Below are positions 40,887 through 50,531 of a DNA stretch of 64,000 nt, in pieces (position 1 is the stretch's first letter; each line of letters starts with the position of its first letter). The position numbers and the translations under genes are program-made. The notes under the pieces are model-generated. The model was not told where the DNA came from, searched no databases, and saw only the letters and a program-made list of their open reading frames with translations. Source of the DNA: Solirubrobacter deserti (GTDB lineage Bacteria; Actinomycetota; Thermoleophilia; Solirubrobacterales; Solirubrobacteraceae); contig NZ_QPKJ02000001.1 of the NCBI RefSeq assembly GCF_003344625.1, forward strand, positions 124,001-188,000. The letters run 5' to 3'.

Positions 40887-41852
40887 GTGAGTCGAGACAG
40901 TTGGCTAGGCATAGAGCTGCGGCATTTCGCTGCTCTGGCGGCCGTGGCGGACGAGCGATCGTTCCGTCGGGCCGCCGATCGGTTGGGATACGTGCAATCG
41001 GCGATCAGCAGGCAGATCGCGTACCTCGAGCAGCTGACGGGGGAGCGGCTGATCGAGCGCTCGCAAGGGCCCAAGCCGGTGCAGCTGACCGAGGCGGGCG
41101 AGTTGCTGCTCAATCACGCGAACGACATCCTCGCGACGATCGAGGCGGCGAAGGCGGACATCGGCGACCTGCAGGGCGGGCGCACCGGAGATGTCCGCGT
41201 CGGGTTCTTCGCGGGCGTACCGACGCGGATCCTCGCCCCGGCGCTGGCCGCGTTCGGCCGTCGCCACCCCGGCGTGCGCGTCGCGTCGCGCGAGACGGTC
41301 ACGGACGCGCCGCTCATCGAGCTGGTGCGCAAGGGGAGCCTGGACCTCGCGCTCGCGCACCTGCCGATCGAGCCCGGCCCGTTCGAGACGTGCCAGCTGA
41401 TGTCGGTGCCGTGGGTGCTGATGGTGCCCGCGGGCGCGCAGATCGCGCGCAGCCCGCACGCGCCGACCCTGTCGGAGATCGGGCGGCTGCCGCTGATCGC
41501 GCCGCAGTCGCGCAAGGTCGACCCGTGGATGGTCGGCCCGCACGCGGCCGAATTGGGGGAGCCGCGCATCGTGTTCCGCTCGGACTCGCCGCAGACCGTG
41601 CAGGCGCTGGTCGGTGCGGGCGTCGGCGCGGCGGTGGTGCCACGGCTGGCCGTCACCGAGTCCGACCCGCGCATCACCGCGATCGACCTCAGTGAGGTCC
41701 TGTCGCCGGCCAGCATCGGCGCCGTCTGGCTCCGCGACAACGAGCCGTCCGGTGCGGTCGGGCAGTTCCTCGAGCTGCTGCTGCAGATCTGCTCGATCCT
41801 CGAGCGCAAGCACGCGCCGCCTCCGGAGCCGGCGCTCGCTGCACGCCACTAG
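40887..41852 (+). CDS. LysR-family transcriptional regulator
   Basis: 321 residues from GTG 40887. HTH: ELRHFAALAAVADERSFRRA, ADRLGYVQSAISRQIAYLEQ, then LTEAGELLLNHANDIL. Effector domain begins VRVGFFAGVPTRILAPALAAF. No obvious divergent target: upstream is the VOC gene in tandem, downstream a convergent methyltransferase. Likely autoregulated through the palindrome at 40805-40821. Confidence 0.92.
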   Translation: MSRDSWLGIELRHFAALAAVADERSFRRAADRLGYVQSAISRQIAYLEQLTGERLIERSQGPKPVQLTEAGELLLNHANDILATIEAAKADIGDLQGGRTGDVRVGFFAGVPTRILAPALAAFGRRHPGVRVASRETVTDAPLIELVRKGSLDLALAHLPIEPGPFETCQLMSVPWVLMVPAGAQIARSPHAPTLSEIGRLPLIAPQSRKVDPWMVGPHAAELGEPRIVFRSDSPQTVQALVGAGVGAAVVPRLAVTESDPRITAIDLSEVLSPASIGAVWLRDNEPSGAVGQFLELLLQICSILERKHAPPPEPALAARH

Positions 41853-41879
41853 TCAGGACCCGCAGCCGCGCGGCACCGG

Positions 41880-41908
41880 CCGGGCGTCGCGACGTGTGCG
41901 ACGCCCGG
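41880..41908. terminator. Hairpin after the LysR gene
   Basis: CCGGGCGTCGC (41880-41890) and GCGACGCCCGG (41898-41908) pair perfectly over 11 bp with a 7-base loop. There is no T-run. Likely terminator between convergent genes; a second smaller hairpin, CCGACGG-CCTCA-CCGTCGG, lies at 41977-41995 over the methyltransferase stop. Confidence 0.65.
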
Positions 41909-41985
41909 GGCCACGCCGCGCACCATGACTTTGGAACCTCGCGACGTTAGGAGGTGACATGCCCTGGCGTCCATGACCGACGGCC

Positions 41986-42774
<789 letters not shown>

Positions 42775-42919
42775 AGGCTCTCAGCGGTTCAATCTACGCC
42801 GCGCGGCGGTCTCGATCGTGACTGATTCCGGAACGGCATCAGCACGCGCCGTCGCGCGTGATCGCCGTGTTAAGGGGTAAGTTCCCGCCCCGGATTTTGG
42901 TTGGAGGGAGGCCCGACCC

Positions 42920-43561
42920 ATGGCTCGAGTGAAGCCGGTTACCGACATCGACGATCCGCGCTACGTGAAGGCGATGAGCCACCCGTTACGCGTTCGCATC
43001 CTCGCGATGCTCGACGAGCGCGTCGCGAGCCCGAACCAGCTCGCCGGCTGGCTCGGCGCGACGCTCGGCACGACTGCGTACCACGTGCGCGTGCTCGAGA
43101 AGCTCGGGTTGATCGAGCTCGCGGACGAGACCCGCGTGCGGGGTGCCGTCGAGCACCACTACCGCTCTACCGGGCGGCCGATGGTGAGCGCCAAGGCCTG
43201 GTCGGAGGTGACTCAGATCGCCAAGCAGGCGGCGGTGGGCTCGTCGCTGAAGATCATCGACGAGTACGCGCAGGCGTCCGCGGCCTCGGGCGGCTTCGAC
43301 CGAGCCGAGTCGCATCTGTCGCGCACGCGCGTAGCGCTGGACGCCAAGGGCTGGGAGCAGCTGCTGAACGCGACGCTCAAGTACGTGGAGAAGGTCGAGA
43401 GCATCGAGCGCGCGGCGCTCGCGCGGATGGCCAAGAGGCCGCACGCCGAGGAGCCCAGCGAGGCCACCGTGGTGGTCATGAACTTCGAGGGCGCCCGGCT
43501 GACGGACGCGCCGCCGCGTGCCAAGGCGGCATCATCGCGCGTGACCGCTGAGCGGTTTTGA
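42920..43561 (+). CDS. ArsR-like winged-helix regulator with C-terminal extension
   Basis: 213 residues with a strong ribosome site (GGAGGGAGG). HTH near the N-terminus: KAMSHPLRVRILAMLDERVA, LAGWLGATLGTTAYHVRVLEKLGL, VEHHYRSTGRPMV. The C-terminal 110 residues are helical (YVEKVESIERAALARM) and may dimerise or bind ligand. It faces the methyltransferase gene across 145 bp and may control it. Its stop is embedded in a hairpin followed by T's. Confidence 0.87.
   Translation: MARVKPVTDIDDPRYVKAMSHPLRVRILAMLDERVASPNQLAGWLGATLGTTAYHVRVLEKLGLIELADETRVRGAVEHHYRSTGRPMVSAKAWSEVTQIAKQAAVGSSLKIIDEYAQASAASGGFDRAESHLSRTRVALDAKGWEQLLNATLKYVEKVESIERAALARMAKRPHAEEPSEATVVVMNFEGARLTDAPPRAKAASSRVTAERF
43544..43559 (+). 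terminator. Short intrinsic terminator-like hairpin over the stop codon
   Basis: ACCGC-TGA-GCGGT (43544-43556) followed by TTT at 43557-43559, overlapping the last codons of the ArsR-like gene. Short stem (5 bp) but with the T-run rare in this GC-rich DNA. Confidence 0.35.
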
Positions 43562-43619
43562 GTGATCTATCGGCATAACTGATCAGCGCGGGCGAGCCGG
43601 GGGTACGGTTTCGCTCGCC

Positions 43620-45038
43620 GTGCAGACTCGCGAACATTCTTCCGCTGCCACCCCCGGCCGCGGGCGCTTCCTGCGTCCCGCCGCCGCCGGGAACGTGCCA
43701 CTCGTCATCGAGTCGTCGGCTCCTGCCGGCGTGCGTTACCGCGACCGGATCTTCCGGCGCTCCCTGCTCATCGCCGACGTCGCCGGCGCCTTGCTGGTCG
43801 TCGGCGCGGCCGAGGCGCTCGTCGGCCACAGGACGGCGGCGTTCGCGCTGCCGCTGATCGTGCCGTGCGTGAGCACCGCCGCCGGGTTGTACCGAAGGGA
43901 CGAGAGCGTCCTGGCCAGCAACACGCTCGACGAGGCGCCGGCGGTGTTCCAGGCCGCGACGCTCAGCGCCGTCCTGACGTTCTTGATCGCCAGCCTGGGC
44001 AGCTCGCTCGACGCGTCCTACGTCGCGCTGACGATGGTCGGCCTAACGGCGCTGATGCTGCTGCTGCGCGCGGTCGCGCGCAGCGCCGCGCGGCGCTTCA
44101 CACAGTCCGAGCGGTGCCTGGTGGTGGGGGAGCCGGACGCGGCCAAGCGGCTCGCGAGCCGGCTGCGGACCGCGCCGGCCGTGAAGGCCGAGGTCGTCGG
44201 CTGCCGGCCGCTCACGCCCGACGGGCTGCGCCAGCACGTGCTCGAGGCCCGCGCGCAGCGGGTGGTGATCGCCGGCGACAACGCGGCCGACGAGCACGTC
44301 CACGAGACGATCCAGGTCGCGAAGGCGCTCGGCGTGAAGGTGAGCTTGCTGCCGCGCACGTTCGACGTGGTCGGCTCCGCGGTGGACTTCGACTACCTCG
44401 GCGGCGTGACGCTGTTGGGCGTGCGGCGGGTCGCGCTGTCCAAGCGCGCGCAGCGCGTCAAGCGCGCGTTGGACGTGATCGGCGCGGGCTGCGCGCTGGC
44501 GCTCCTCGCGCCGCTGATGCTCGCCGTCGCGCTGGCGATCAAGCTCGACTCGCCCGGCCCGGTGCTCTTCCGGCAGGAGCGCGTCGGGCGCGACGGGCGC
44601 CGCTTTCAAATCTTCAAGTTCCGCTCGATGGTCGCTGACGCCGAGGCGCGCAAGGCGGAGCTGCGCGCGCTCAACGAGGCGGACGGGCTGTTCAAGATCG
44701 ATCGCGACCCGCGCATCACGCGTGTCGGCGGCGTCCTGCGGCGCTCTTGCCTGGACGAGCTGCCGCAGCTGATCAACGTGCTCCGCGGCGAGATGAGCCT
44801 CGTCGGGCCGCGGCCGTTGATCACGGAAGAGGATCAGATGATCCAGGGATGGCATCGACGCCGGCTGGAGCTCACGCCCGGCGTGACCGGGCCGTGGCAG
44901 GTGCTCGGCGCCGCGCGGATCCCGCTGCACGAGATGGTCGCCATCGACTACCTGTACGTCGCGAACTGGTCGTTGTGGGGCGACGTTAAGGTCCTGCTGC
45001 GGACCGTTCCGTGCGTGCTCGCCCGGCGCGGGCAATAA
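43620..45038 (+). CDS. Polyprenyl glycosylphosphotransferase (WbaP/CpsE-type EPS initiator)
   Basis: 472 residues from GTG 43620. N-terminal four-helix membrane region ([20 protein letters not shown] onward) and CoA-binding-like domain ([18 protein letters not shown]), then the C-terminal bacterial sugar transferase: [81 protein letters not shown]. It transfers a sugar-phosphate to undecaprenyl phosphate, the first step of exopolysaccharide assembly. It opens the EPS region. Confidence 0.92.
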   Translation: MQTREHSSAATPGRGRFLRPAAAGNVPLVIESSAPAGVRYRDRIFRRSLLIADVAGALLVVGAAEALVGHRTAAFALPLIVPCVSTAAGLYRRDESVLASNTLDEAPAVFQAATLSAVLTFLIASLGSSLDASYVALTMVGLTALMLLLRAVARSAARRFTQSERCLVVGEPDAAKRLASRLRTAPAVKAEVVGCRPLTPDGLRQHVLEARAQRVVIAGDNAADEHVHETIQVAKALGVKVSLLPRTFDVVGSAVDFDYLGGVTLLGVRRVALSKRAQRVKRALDVIGAGCALALLAPLMLAVALAIKLDSPGPVLFRQERVGRDGRRFQIFKFRSMVADAEARKAELRALNEADGLFKIDRDPRITRVGGVLRRSCLDELPQLINVLRGEMSLVGPRPLITEEDQMIQGWHRRRLELTPGVTGPWQVLGAARIPLHEMVAIDYLYVANWSLWGDVKVLLRTVPCVLARRGQ

Positions 45039-45079
45039 CCCTTCAAGCCGGCCGCGCGGGCGGCCGAAGAGGGAGGTAG

Positions 45080-45934
45080 ATGGCACGCATCGCGCTCCTC
45101 ACCTCCCTCGTGTTCCTGCTGCTCGCGCCCGCCGCCCAGGCCGGGGCGAAGCGCCTCCCCGCCAAGTGGGCGAAGGCGAACAACGTCTCCGTGAAGGCCG
45201 CCGCCAAGGACAAGGACCGCGACGGCCTCACCAACTGGGGCGAGTTCCGCGCGGGCACCAACCCGCGCAAGCGCGACAGCGACCGCGACAAGCTCCCCGA
45301 CGCGCTCGAGGACCGCGACCGCGACAAGCTCGTCAACGCCGACGAGGTGGCCGCGGGCACGGACCCGCGCAAGCGCGACAGCGACCGTGACAAGCGCTCG
45401 GACGCGCGCGAGGACCGCGACCGCGACGGGCTCGCCAACGGCGACGAACGCGTCACCGGGCACGACCTCCGCGCACGTGACACCAACGGCGACGGCGAGC
45501 TCGACGGCGCCGACAACGCGGGCTGGGTCACGGCTTCGGCCAACGGAACGGTGACGATCCGCCTCGCGGTGGGCGGCACGCTCACGGCGCAGCTGACGGG
45601 CGACTCGTGGGTCGACTGCACGGCCACGGCGATCACGCCGACGGCCGGCACGTCGACGAGCGCGCCGGTGGAGGACGAGGAGCCGACCGAGGAGGATCCG
45701 GTCGACGAGGAGCTGGTGGACTTGCCGGAGGTCGAGGACGACCCGGCCGCCCTGCCCGCAGAGCTCGCGTCCGTGGACGACGAGCAGGAGGTCGAGGACG
45801 TCGACGCGGACATTGCGGACGTCGACCCGGTGGACCTCGGCGAGTGCGCGACGGTGTTGAAGGTCGGCGCGGTCGTGCACCGCGCGGCGGTCGAGGACGG
45901 CGTCCTCACCGACCTCGAGCTCGTCAAGCGCTGA
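45080..45934 (+). CDS. Secreted calcium-binding (thrombospondin type 3-like) protein
   Basis: 284 residues. Signal peptide MARIALLTSLVFLLLAPAAQA. Residues 40-150 hold at least four Asp-rich calcium-loop repeats such as DKDRDGLTNWGEFRAGTNPR, DSDRDKLPDALEDRDRDKL and DTNGDGELDGADN. The C-terminal 130 residues are acidic (EDEEPTEEDPVDEELVDLPE) with one Cys at each end region. Similar repeats occur in adhesins and matrix proteins. Likely a cell-surface or EPS-matrix protein. It overlaps the convergent ligase gene by 11 bases. Confidence 0.78.
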   Translation: MARIALLTSLVFLLLAPAAQAGAKRLPAKWAKANNVSVKAAAKDKDRDGLTNWGEFRAGTNPRKRDSDRDKLPDALEDRDRDKLVNADEVAAGTDPRKRDSDRDKRSDAREDRDRDGLANGDERVTGHDLRARDTNGDGELDGADNAGWVTASANGTVTIRLAVGGTLTAQLTGDSWVDCTATAITPTAGTSTSAPVEDEEPTEEDPVDEELVDLPEVEDDPAALPAELASVDDEQEVEDVDADIADVDPVDLGECATVLKVGAVVHRAAVEDGVLTDLELVKR

Positions 45935-47858
45935 ACGGCCGGCCGAGCGGCCTGAGGCGCTCGGCGACGGCGAACGCCGCGAGCGCCGCCTGCGCGTCCC
46001 CGCGCTGCGCGAGCACGCGGGCGAGCAGCAGCCGGTGGCGCCAGTTGGTCGGCTCCAGCGCGACGGCCTCACGCGCCTCGCGCTCGGCCTGCGGGAGATC
46101 GCCGCGGTTCTCGGCCAGCAGCGCGAGCTGCACGTGCGGGCTCGCGGCCCACGGGAGGGTCGCGCTCGCGTCGCGGGCGGCGCCGAGCGCGCGGCGGTCG
46201 TCCTGCTCGCGCGCGGCGGCCTGGCTGACGCGCAGGCTCGACGCGCCGACGAGCGCGGGCAGCTGGACGGCCACGCCCACCAGGGCGAGGACGACGATCA
46301 GTGCGCGCGCCGCCGCGCGTGTTGGATGGGGGGTGCGCGGCGGCGCAGCGCGATCGGGCCCGCGTTTCCTAAAGAGGGACAGTCCCTCTTTAGGAAACGG
46401 TCCGGGCGAGTTGTTCTCGGAGCGAGCCGCGGCGGCCGCGGCCACGAGCAGAAGGGCGAAGGCGACGGTCGCGGTGGACTCCCACATCCAGTCGACGCCG
46501 GCGTGGAAGAGCCAGACGGCGAAGGCCGCGAGCACGGCCGTGGCCGCACCGGCGTCCGCCGTGGTGGCGGCGCCGCGGCGGGCGCGCACGGCGACGTACA
46601 GGCCGCCGCCGCACAGCACGAGCACGCACAGCAGGCCGGGGAGGCCGAGCTCGGCGAGCGTCTCGAGGTACAGCGAGTGGGCGTCGACGACGAACTCGGC
46701 GTCGCGGGCCTCGCGGCTCCACCAGAACTCGAACGTGCCCGCACCGGTGCCCGCGAGCGGCTCGGCGCGGAAGGACGCGAACGCGGACGACCAGGAGTTG
46801 AAGCGCTGGCCGCTCAGCGAGCCGAGCCGGGCGGACGGGTCGTCGGTGGTGACGATCGCGTCGCGGTCCTTGAAGGCGCTGACCGCGCGCGGGACGGCGG
46901 GCGGGAGCGTGAGTGCCCCGACGGCGATCGCGGCCACGCCGCTCACGGCGGCCACGCGGTGCGCGACGCGTGGGGACAGGCGCCAGCGCTCCTCGCCACG
47001 GAGCCGCCAGGTGACGAACGCGGTGGCGGCGCACAGCGCGGCGGCGACGGCGAGCGCGAGCAGCACCTCGGCTTGGCCGGCGCCGCCTTCGGCCCGCGCG
47101 ATCGCCGGGTGTGCACGGACCGCCATGATCGCGGCCGCGCTGCCCAGGCCGGCGACGGCCGCGTGCACGAGCACGACCGCGCGGGCCCGCGCGCAGGCCC
47201 ACACGACGAGCAGCCCGAGCGCCACACCGGCGACCCCCGCGCGCGAGTACGTGAGGTAGGTCGCGAGCACCGCCACCGGCAGCACGGACAGCGACAGACA
47301 GCGGGTGGCGAGCGAGCCGTGCGCGCTCAAAGACAGCGCGACCGTGGCGGTCATCGCGCCCCAGGCCGCAACGGCGTTCCAGTAGTTGAGCGGGTAGCTG
47401 AGCCGTCCGGTGCCGAAGCTCGCGCCGACCAGGTCGGCGGGGAACGCGTCCGGCCACAGCCGGGAGGCGACGGCCAGCGCGCACACGCCCACCGCGCCCG
47501 CCAGCACGCCCGCGACCCCCGCGCGCCACGTCTCCCGGCACAGCACGCTGAGCGCGAGCACCAGCAGCCCGGCGTGGTGGAACACGCGCGCGAGCTCGGC
47601 CGCCGTGCGCTGGTCGCTCTCGGACCAGCGCAGCGACAGTGCGGTCCACGCGGCCAGCGCGAGCAACCCGAACGCGGGCAGCCAGCCCGCGCGTCCCACG
47701 CGGGCGCGGGGGAGCACCCCGACCGCCCAGCCGAGGGCGACGATCCACCACGCCGCGATGCCGAGCTCGGCCCGCGGCACGACGTCGAACGAGCCGCCAC
47801 GCAGCGCGTAGAGACCGACCACAGCGGCGCACACCACGAACGCGAGCGCTCTCACCAT
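45924..47858 (-). CDS. O-antigen-ligase-like polysaccharide polymerase/ligase with TPR tail
   Basis: 644 residues from ATG 47858 with 12 or so membrane helices (VRALAFVVCAAVVGLYAL and on). Wzy_C region: LAGTGAGTFEFWWSREARDA, then VDAHSLYLETLAELGLPGLL. The C-terminal 120 residues look TPR-like (REAREAVALEPTNWRHRLLL, VLAQRGDAQAALAAFAVAER). It would polymerise or attach glycan on the outer face of the membrane. Oddity: between the last membrane helices a 37-bp perfect palindrome (46363-46399) is translated as FPKEGLSLFRKR, unlike its surroundings. The upstream in-frame extension to 47999 overlaps the divergent gene and is not used. Confidence 0.85.
   Translation of the reverse strand: MVRALAFVVCAAVVGLYALRGGSFDVVPRAELGIAAWWIVALGWAVGVLPRARVGRAGWLPAFGLLALAAWTALSLRWSESDQRTAAELARVFHHAGLLVLALSVLCRETWRAGVAGVLAGAVGVCALAVASRLWPDAFPADLVGASFGTGRLSYPLNYWNAVAAWGAMTATVALSLSAHGSLATRCLSLSVLPVAVLATYLTYSRAGVAGVALGLLVVWACARARAVVLVHAAVAGLGSAAAIMAVRAHPAIARAEGGAGQAEVLLALAVAAALCAATAFVTWRLRGEERWRLSPRVAHRVAAVSGVAAIAVGALTLPPAVPRAVSAFKDRDAIVTTDDPSARLGSLSGQRFNSWSSAFASFRAEPLAGTGAGTFEFWWSREARDAEFVVDAHSLYLETLAELGLPGLLCVLVLCGGGLYVAVRARRGAATTADAGAATAVLAAFAVWLFHAGVDWMWESTATVAFALLLVAAAAAARSENNSPGPFPKEGLSLFRKRGPDRAAPPRTPHPTRAAARALIVVLALVGVAVQLPALVGASSLRVSQAAAREQDDRRALGAARDASATLPWAASPHVQLALLAENRGDLPQAEREAREAVALEPTNWRHRLLLARVLAQRGDAQAALAAFAVAERLRPLGRPFSA
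46363..46399. repeat. 37-bp perfect palindrome inside the ligase gene
   Basis: CGTTTCCTAAAGAGGGAC, a central A, then its exact reverse complement. AT content is far above the flanks, and the sequence codes in frame for part of a hydrophilic stretch between membrane segments and the TPR tail. It looks like a REP-like or palindromic element inserted into a coding sequence. Only one copy was found in this window. Confidence 0.85.
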
Positions 47859-47968
47859 CGGCCGACTGTAGAGGCGAAACGGGCCGCTTCCGATGCGCCT
47901 TCGCCACCGACCGATGCGGACCTCGCATCGCGGTGTCATCCCGCGCCGCCGCGTGCGTTGGGAGGGGT

Positions 47969-48523
47969 ATGACGACGGCCGTGATCCGGAGCTTCGCACT
48001 GCTCAGCCTCCTCGTCCTCGCCGCCCCGGCGGCCGCCCAGGACTGCGAGGCGCCGCCCGGCACGGCGGCCATCGAGCAGTACTGCGAGAGCGTCCCCGAG
48101 TCGACCGGCAACCGGTCCACGCGCGACCGCAACCAGGCGCGCGGCGAGACGCGGACGAACGCCGGTGGCCTGCCGCGCTCGGAGCAGCCGGACACGACGC
48201 CCGTGCCCGAGACGACGATGCGGGAGATCGAGCGCGCGGGTGAACGCGGCGAGCAGCTGAGCCGGGTGCTGCGTGGTGCAGGCAAGCCGCGTGCCGACAA
48301 CCGGGAGCCGAAGCCGACGAAAGAGCGCGACAGGTCGCCGGCCGTACAGCGAACGCCCGTCGAGACGCCCGTGCCCGTGCAGACCGGCAACGCGTTCAGC
48401 GCCGTCGGCGCGGCGGTCTCCGGCGGCGACACCGTCGGCGGGACGTTCCCGCTCATCCTGCTCGCGATCGCCGGCCTGATCGGCGGCGCCGGGTTCATCC
48501 GGCGCGGGCGCGGAGGCCGATGA
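47969..48523 (+). CDS. Small secreted or membrane-anchored protein, function unknown
   Basis: 184 residues. Signal peptide MTTAVIRSFALLSLLVLAAPAAAQ; mature region with two Cys (CEAPPGTAAIEQYC) and a long polar, Arg/Glu/Pro/Thr-rich stretch; one C-terminal membrane segment (TFPLILLAIAGLIGGAGFI) and a basic tail RRGRGGR. This is a sortase-like layout but no LPxTG is visible. Overlaps the sigma-factor gene by ATGA, so it may be its co-regulated target or sensor. Unrecognised family. Confidence 0.7.
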   Translation: MTTAVIRSFALLSLLVLAAPAAAQDCEAPPGTAAIEQYCESVPESTGNRSTRDRNQARGETRTNAGGLPRSEQPDTTPVPETTMREIERAGERGEQLSRVLRGAGKPRADNREPKPTKERDRSPAVQRTPVETPVPVQTGNAFSAVGAAVSGGDTVGGTFPLILLAIAGLIGGAGFIRRGRGGR

Positions 48524-49056
48524 CGCGCGACGCCGAGCTGCGGCGCGTCTACGGCGATCACATCAACGCGGTGTTCGCGTTCTTCGCCTCCGTCGTGGAA
48601 CGCCACACCGCCGAGGACCTGACGGCGTCCACGTTCGAGCGCGTGATCCGGGCGTGGGACGGCTTCGACCCGCGGCGCGGATCAGAGCGCGCGTGGGTGA
48701 TGACGATCGCGCACAACCTGCTCAACGACCACTTCCGGCGCCGGCGGTTCCGGCGCGCGGCGTCACTCGACGAGCACCCGTTCCTGGCCGACTTCCTCAC
48801 CACCGAAGGGGACCCGATGGACCAGCGCCTGCAGCGCGACGAGCTGCGCGCGTGGCTTGCGTGCCTCAACCAGCGCGACCGGACGGCGATCGCCCTGCGC
48901 TACGGCGCGGATCTGACCGCCGCTGACATCGGCGCCGTGCTCGGCCTCACGCCGAGCACGGCGCACCAGGTCATCTCGCGCGCTCTGCAGCGTCTGCGCC
49001 GCGAGGCGGAGCGCACCGCAGCACCCGCCGCGTCACCGACCGGTCGCGATAGGTGA
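48520..49056 (+). CDS. ECF-family RNA polymerase sigma factor
   Basis: 178 residues. Sigma-2 region: YGDHINAVFAFFASVVERHT, AEDLTASTFERVIRAWDGFD and WVMTIAHNLLNDHFRRRRFR. Sigma-4 region: LNQRDRTAIALRYGADLTAADIGAVL and GLTPSTAHQVISRALQRLRR. No classical anti-sigma gene follows on the same strand; a convergent small membrane protein overlaps its last 86 bases. It probably controls envelope or EPS genes nearby, inferred from location. Confidence 0.9.
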   Translation: MTRDAELRRVYGDHINAVFAFFASVVERHTAEDLTASTFERVIRAWDGFDPRRGSERAWVMTIAHNLLNDHFRRRRFRRAASLDEHPFLADFLTTEGDPMDQRLQRDELRAWLACLNQRDRTAIALRYGADLTAADIGAVLGLTPSTAHQVISRALQRLRREAERTAAPAASPTGRDR

Positions 49057-49336
49057 TGCGCGGCTCGCCCGACGCGCTCCGCACGACGAACGGCACGCGT
49101 TCCGTGCGCGTGACCGGGACGTACCGGCAGGGATCGTCGGCGTCCACGGGCGCCGAGTCGCGCACCAGCGAGACCGCGAGTGCCGTCGCGGCCAGCCCGC
49201 CGGCGAACGCCAGCGTGAAGCGGTGGCGCGAGCGCCGGCGCGGGGTGAACAGCCGCGCCTCCAGCGCTTCCACGAACTCCGGCTCGGGCTCGGGGCGGCT
49301 CGCTTCGAGGATCGCTTCGATCGTCGGCACCGTCAC
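48971..49336 (-). CDS. Small single-pass membrane protein overlapping the sigma gene
   Basis: About 121 residues from GTG 49336 (GTG 49330 possible). A cytoplasmic N-terminus of about 45 residues (IEAILEASRPEPEPEFVEAL, EARLFTPRRRSRHR) precedes one membrane helix (FTLAFAGGLAATALAVSLV) and an outer domain with two Cys. The PEFVEALEARL motif plus one TM recalls small actinobacterial proteins next to ECF sigma genes, so an anti-sigma-like role is possible. It runs antisense into the sigma gene (86-base overlap) and starts 1 base from the divergent glycosidase GTG. It could be a shadow; GC and codon positions could not be tested. Confidence 0.5.
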   Translation of the reverse strand: MTVPTIEAILEASRPEPEPEFVEALEARLFTPRRRSRHRFTLAFAGGLAATALAVSLVRDSAPVDADDPCRYVPVTRTERVPFVVRSASGEPRITYRDRSVTRRVLRCAPPRGADAAERAR

Positions 49337-49337
49337 T

Positions 49338-50477
49338 GTGAACGCACGAGCGCTGCGAAACTCGACACTGCTGCTGCTGATCGCGGCGCCGAGCGCGCAC
49401 GCCATGCAGATCGGCTTCTATGACCCGGCGTTCGCCGCGCCCGACCGCGCCGTCTGGCTCGACCGCGCGCGCGACGCCGGCAGCACGGTCGTGCGGATGG
49501 ACGTGAACTGGTCGCTGGTCGCGCCCCACCGCCCCGCGAACGCGACCGACCCGAACGACCCGGCCTACCGCTGGGCGACCGTCGACGGCGCCGTCAACGA
49601 CGCGACCGCTCGCGGCCAGCGCGTGATCCTCACGATCTGGGGTGCGCCGCCGTGGGCCGAGCAGGGCCAGCGCCCCGCCACCGCGCCGCTCGGCGTCTGG
49701 ATGCCGAACGTCGCCGCCCTGAAGGAGTTCGCGACCGCCGCGGGCCTGCGCTACGCCGGCCGCGTCCGCGCGTGGCAGATCTGGAACGAGCCGAACCTCT
49801 CCCAGCACCTGCAGCCGCAGTGGCGCAACGGGAAGATGTTCGCGCCCGTCCGCTACCGCCAGATGCTCACCGCGGCCTACGACGCGCTCAAGGCCGTCGA
49901 CCCGGGCAACCTGATCGTCACCGCCGGCACCGGCCCGTACGGCGACCCCCGGCCGGGCGCGGACCGGATCATGCCCGTGCGCTTCTGGCGCGCCGTCATG
50001 TGCCTCGACGGCGAGCGGCTACGCCCGCGCAAGTGCGGCGCGAAGGCGAGCTTCGACGTGCTGGCCCACCATCCGTACGGCACGCGCGGCCCGCGTTCGC
50101 GCGCTCGCAACGAAGACGACGTCGCCATCCCCGATCTCGCCAAGCTCAAGCGCGTCGAGCGGGCGGCAGCGCGGGCGAAGACCGTGCGCCCGGCCACCCG
50201 GAAGCCGCTGTGGGTGACCGAGGTGTCGTGGGATTCGAGCCCACCCGACCCGGACGGCGTGCCCGCCCAGCAGCACGCTCAGTGGCTGATCGAGGCGATG
50301 AACGTGCTCGAGCGCCAGCACGTCGAGGTCGTGACGTGGTTCCGATTGCGCGATCAGCCGCCGGTCCCGAGCTTCGCGGCCACGAACCAGTCGGGCCTCT
50401 ACCTGGTGACCGGCGAGCCCAAACCCGCGCTCGCCGCGTTCATGTCGGTTAGGGATCGACTGTCAGGCGGGGCCTGA
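49338..50477 (+). CDS. Secreted glycoside hydrolase (GH39/GH5-like barrel)
   Basis: 379 residues from GTG 49338. Signal peptide VNARALRNSTLLLLIAAPSA. TIM-barrel: VVRMDVNWSLVAP, VILTIWGAPPWA, the acid/base Glu in VRAWQIWNEPNL, and the nucleophile Glu in KPLWVTEVSWDSSP. These are clan GH-A features. The substrate may be the local exopolysaccharide, which such loci often trim. The longer upstream frame is antisense to the small membrane gene. Confidence 0.85.
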   Translation: MNARALRNSTLLLLIAAPSAHAMQIGFYDPAFAAPDRAVWLDRARDAGSTVVRMDVNWSLVAPHRPANATDPNDPAYRWATVDGAVNDATARGQRVILTIWGAPPWAEQGQRPATAPLGVWMPNVAALKEFATAAGLRYAGRVRAWQIWNEPNLSQHLQPQWRNGKMFAPVRYRQMLTAAYDALKAVDPGNLIVTAGTGPYGDPRPGADRIMPVRFWRAVMCLDGERLRPRKCGAKASFDVLAHHPYGTRGPRSRARNEDDVAIPDLAKLKRVERAAARAKTVRPATRKPLWVTEVSWDSSPPDPDGVPAQQHAQWLIEAMNVLERQHVEVVTWFRLRDQPPVPSFAATNQSGLYLVTGEPKPALAAFMSVRDRLSGGA

Positions 50478-50531
50478 ACCAGGCGTTCCAAGGGGCGTGC
50501 GCCAACCCAACGCCTCATCGAAGGAGCCCTC

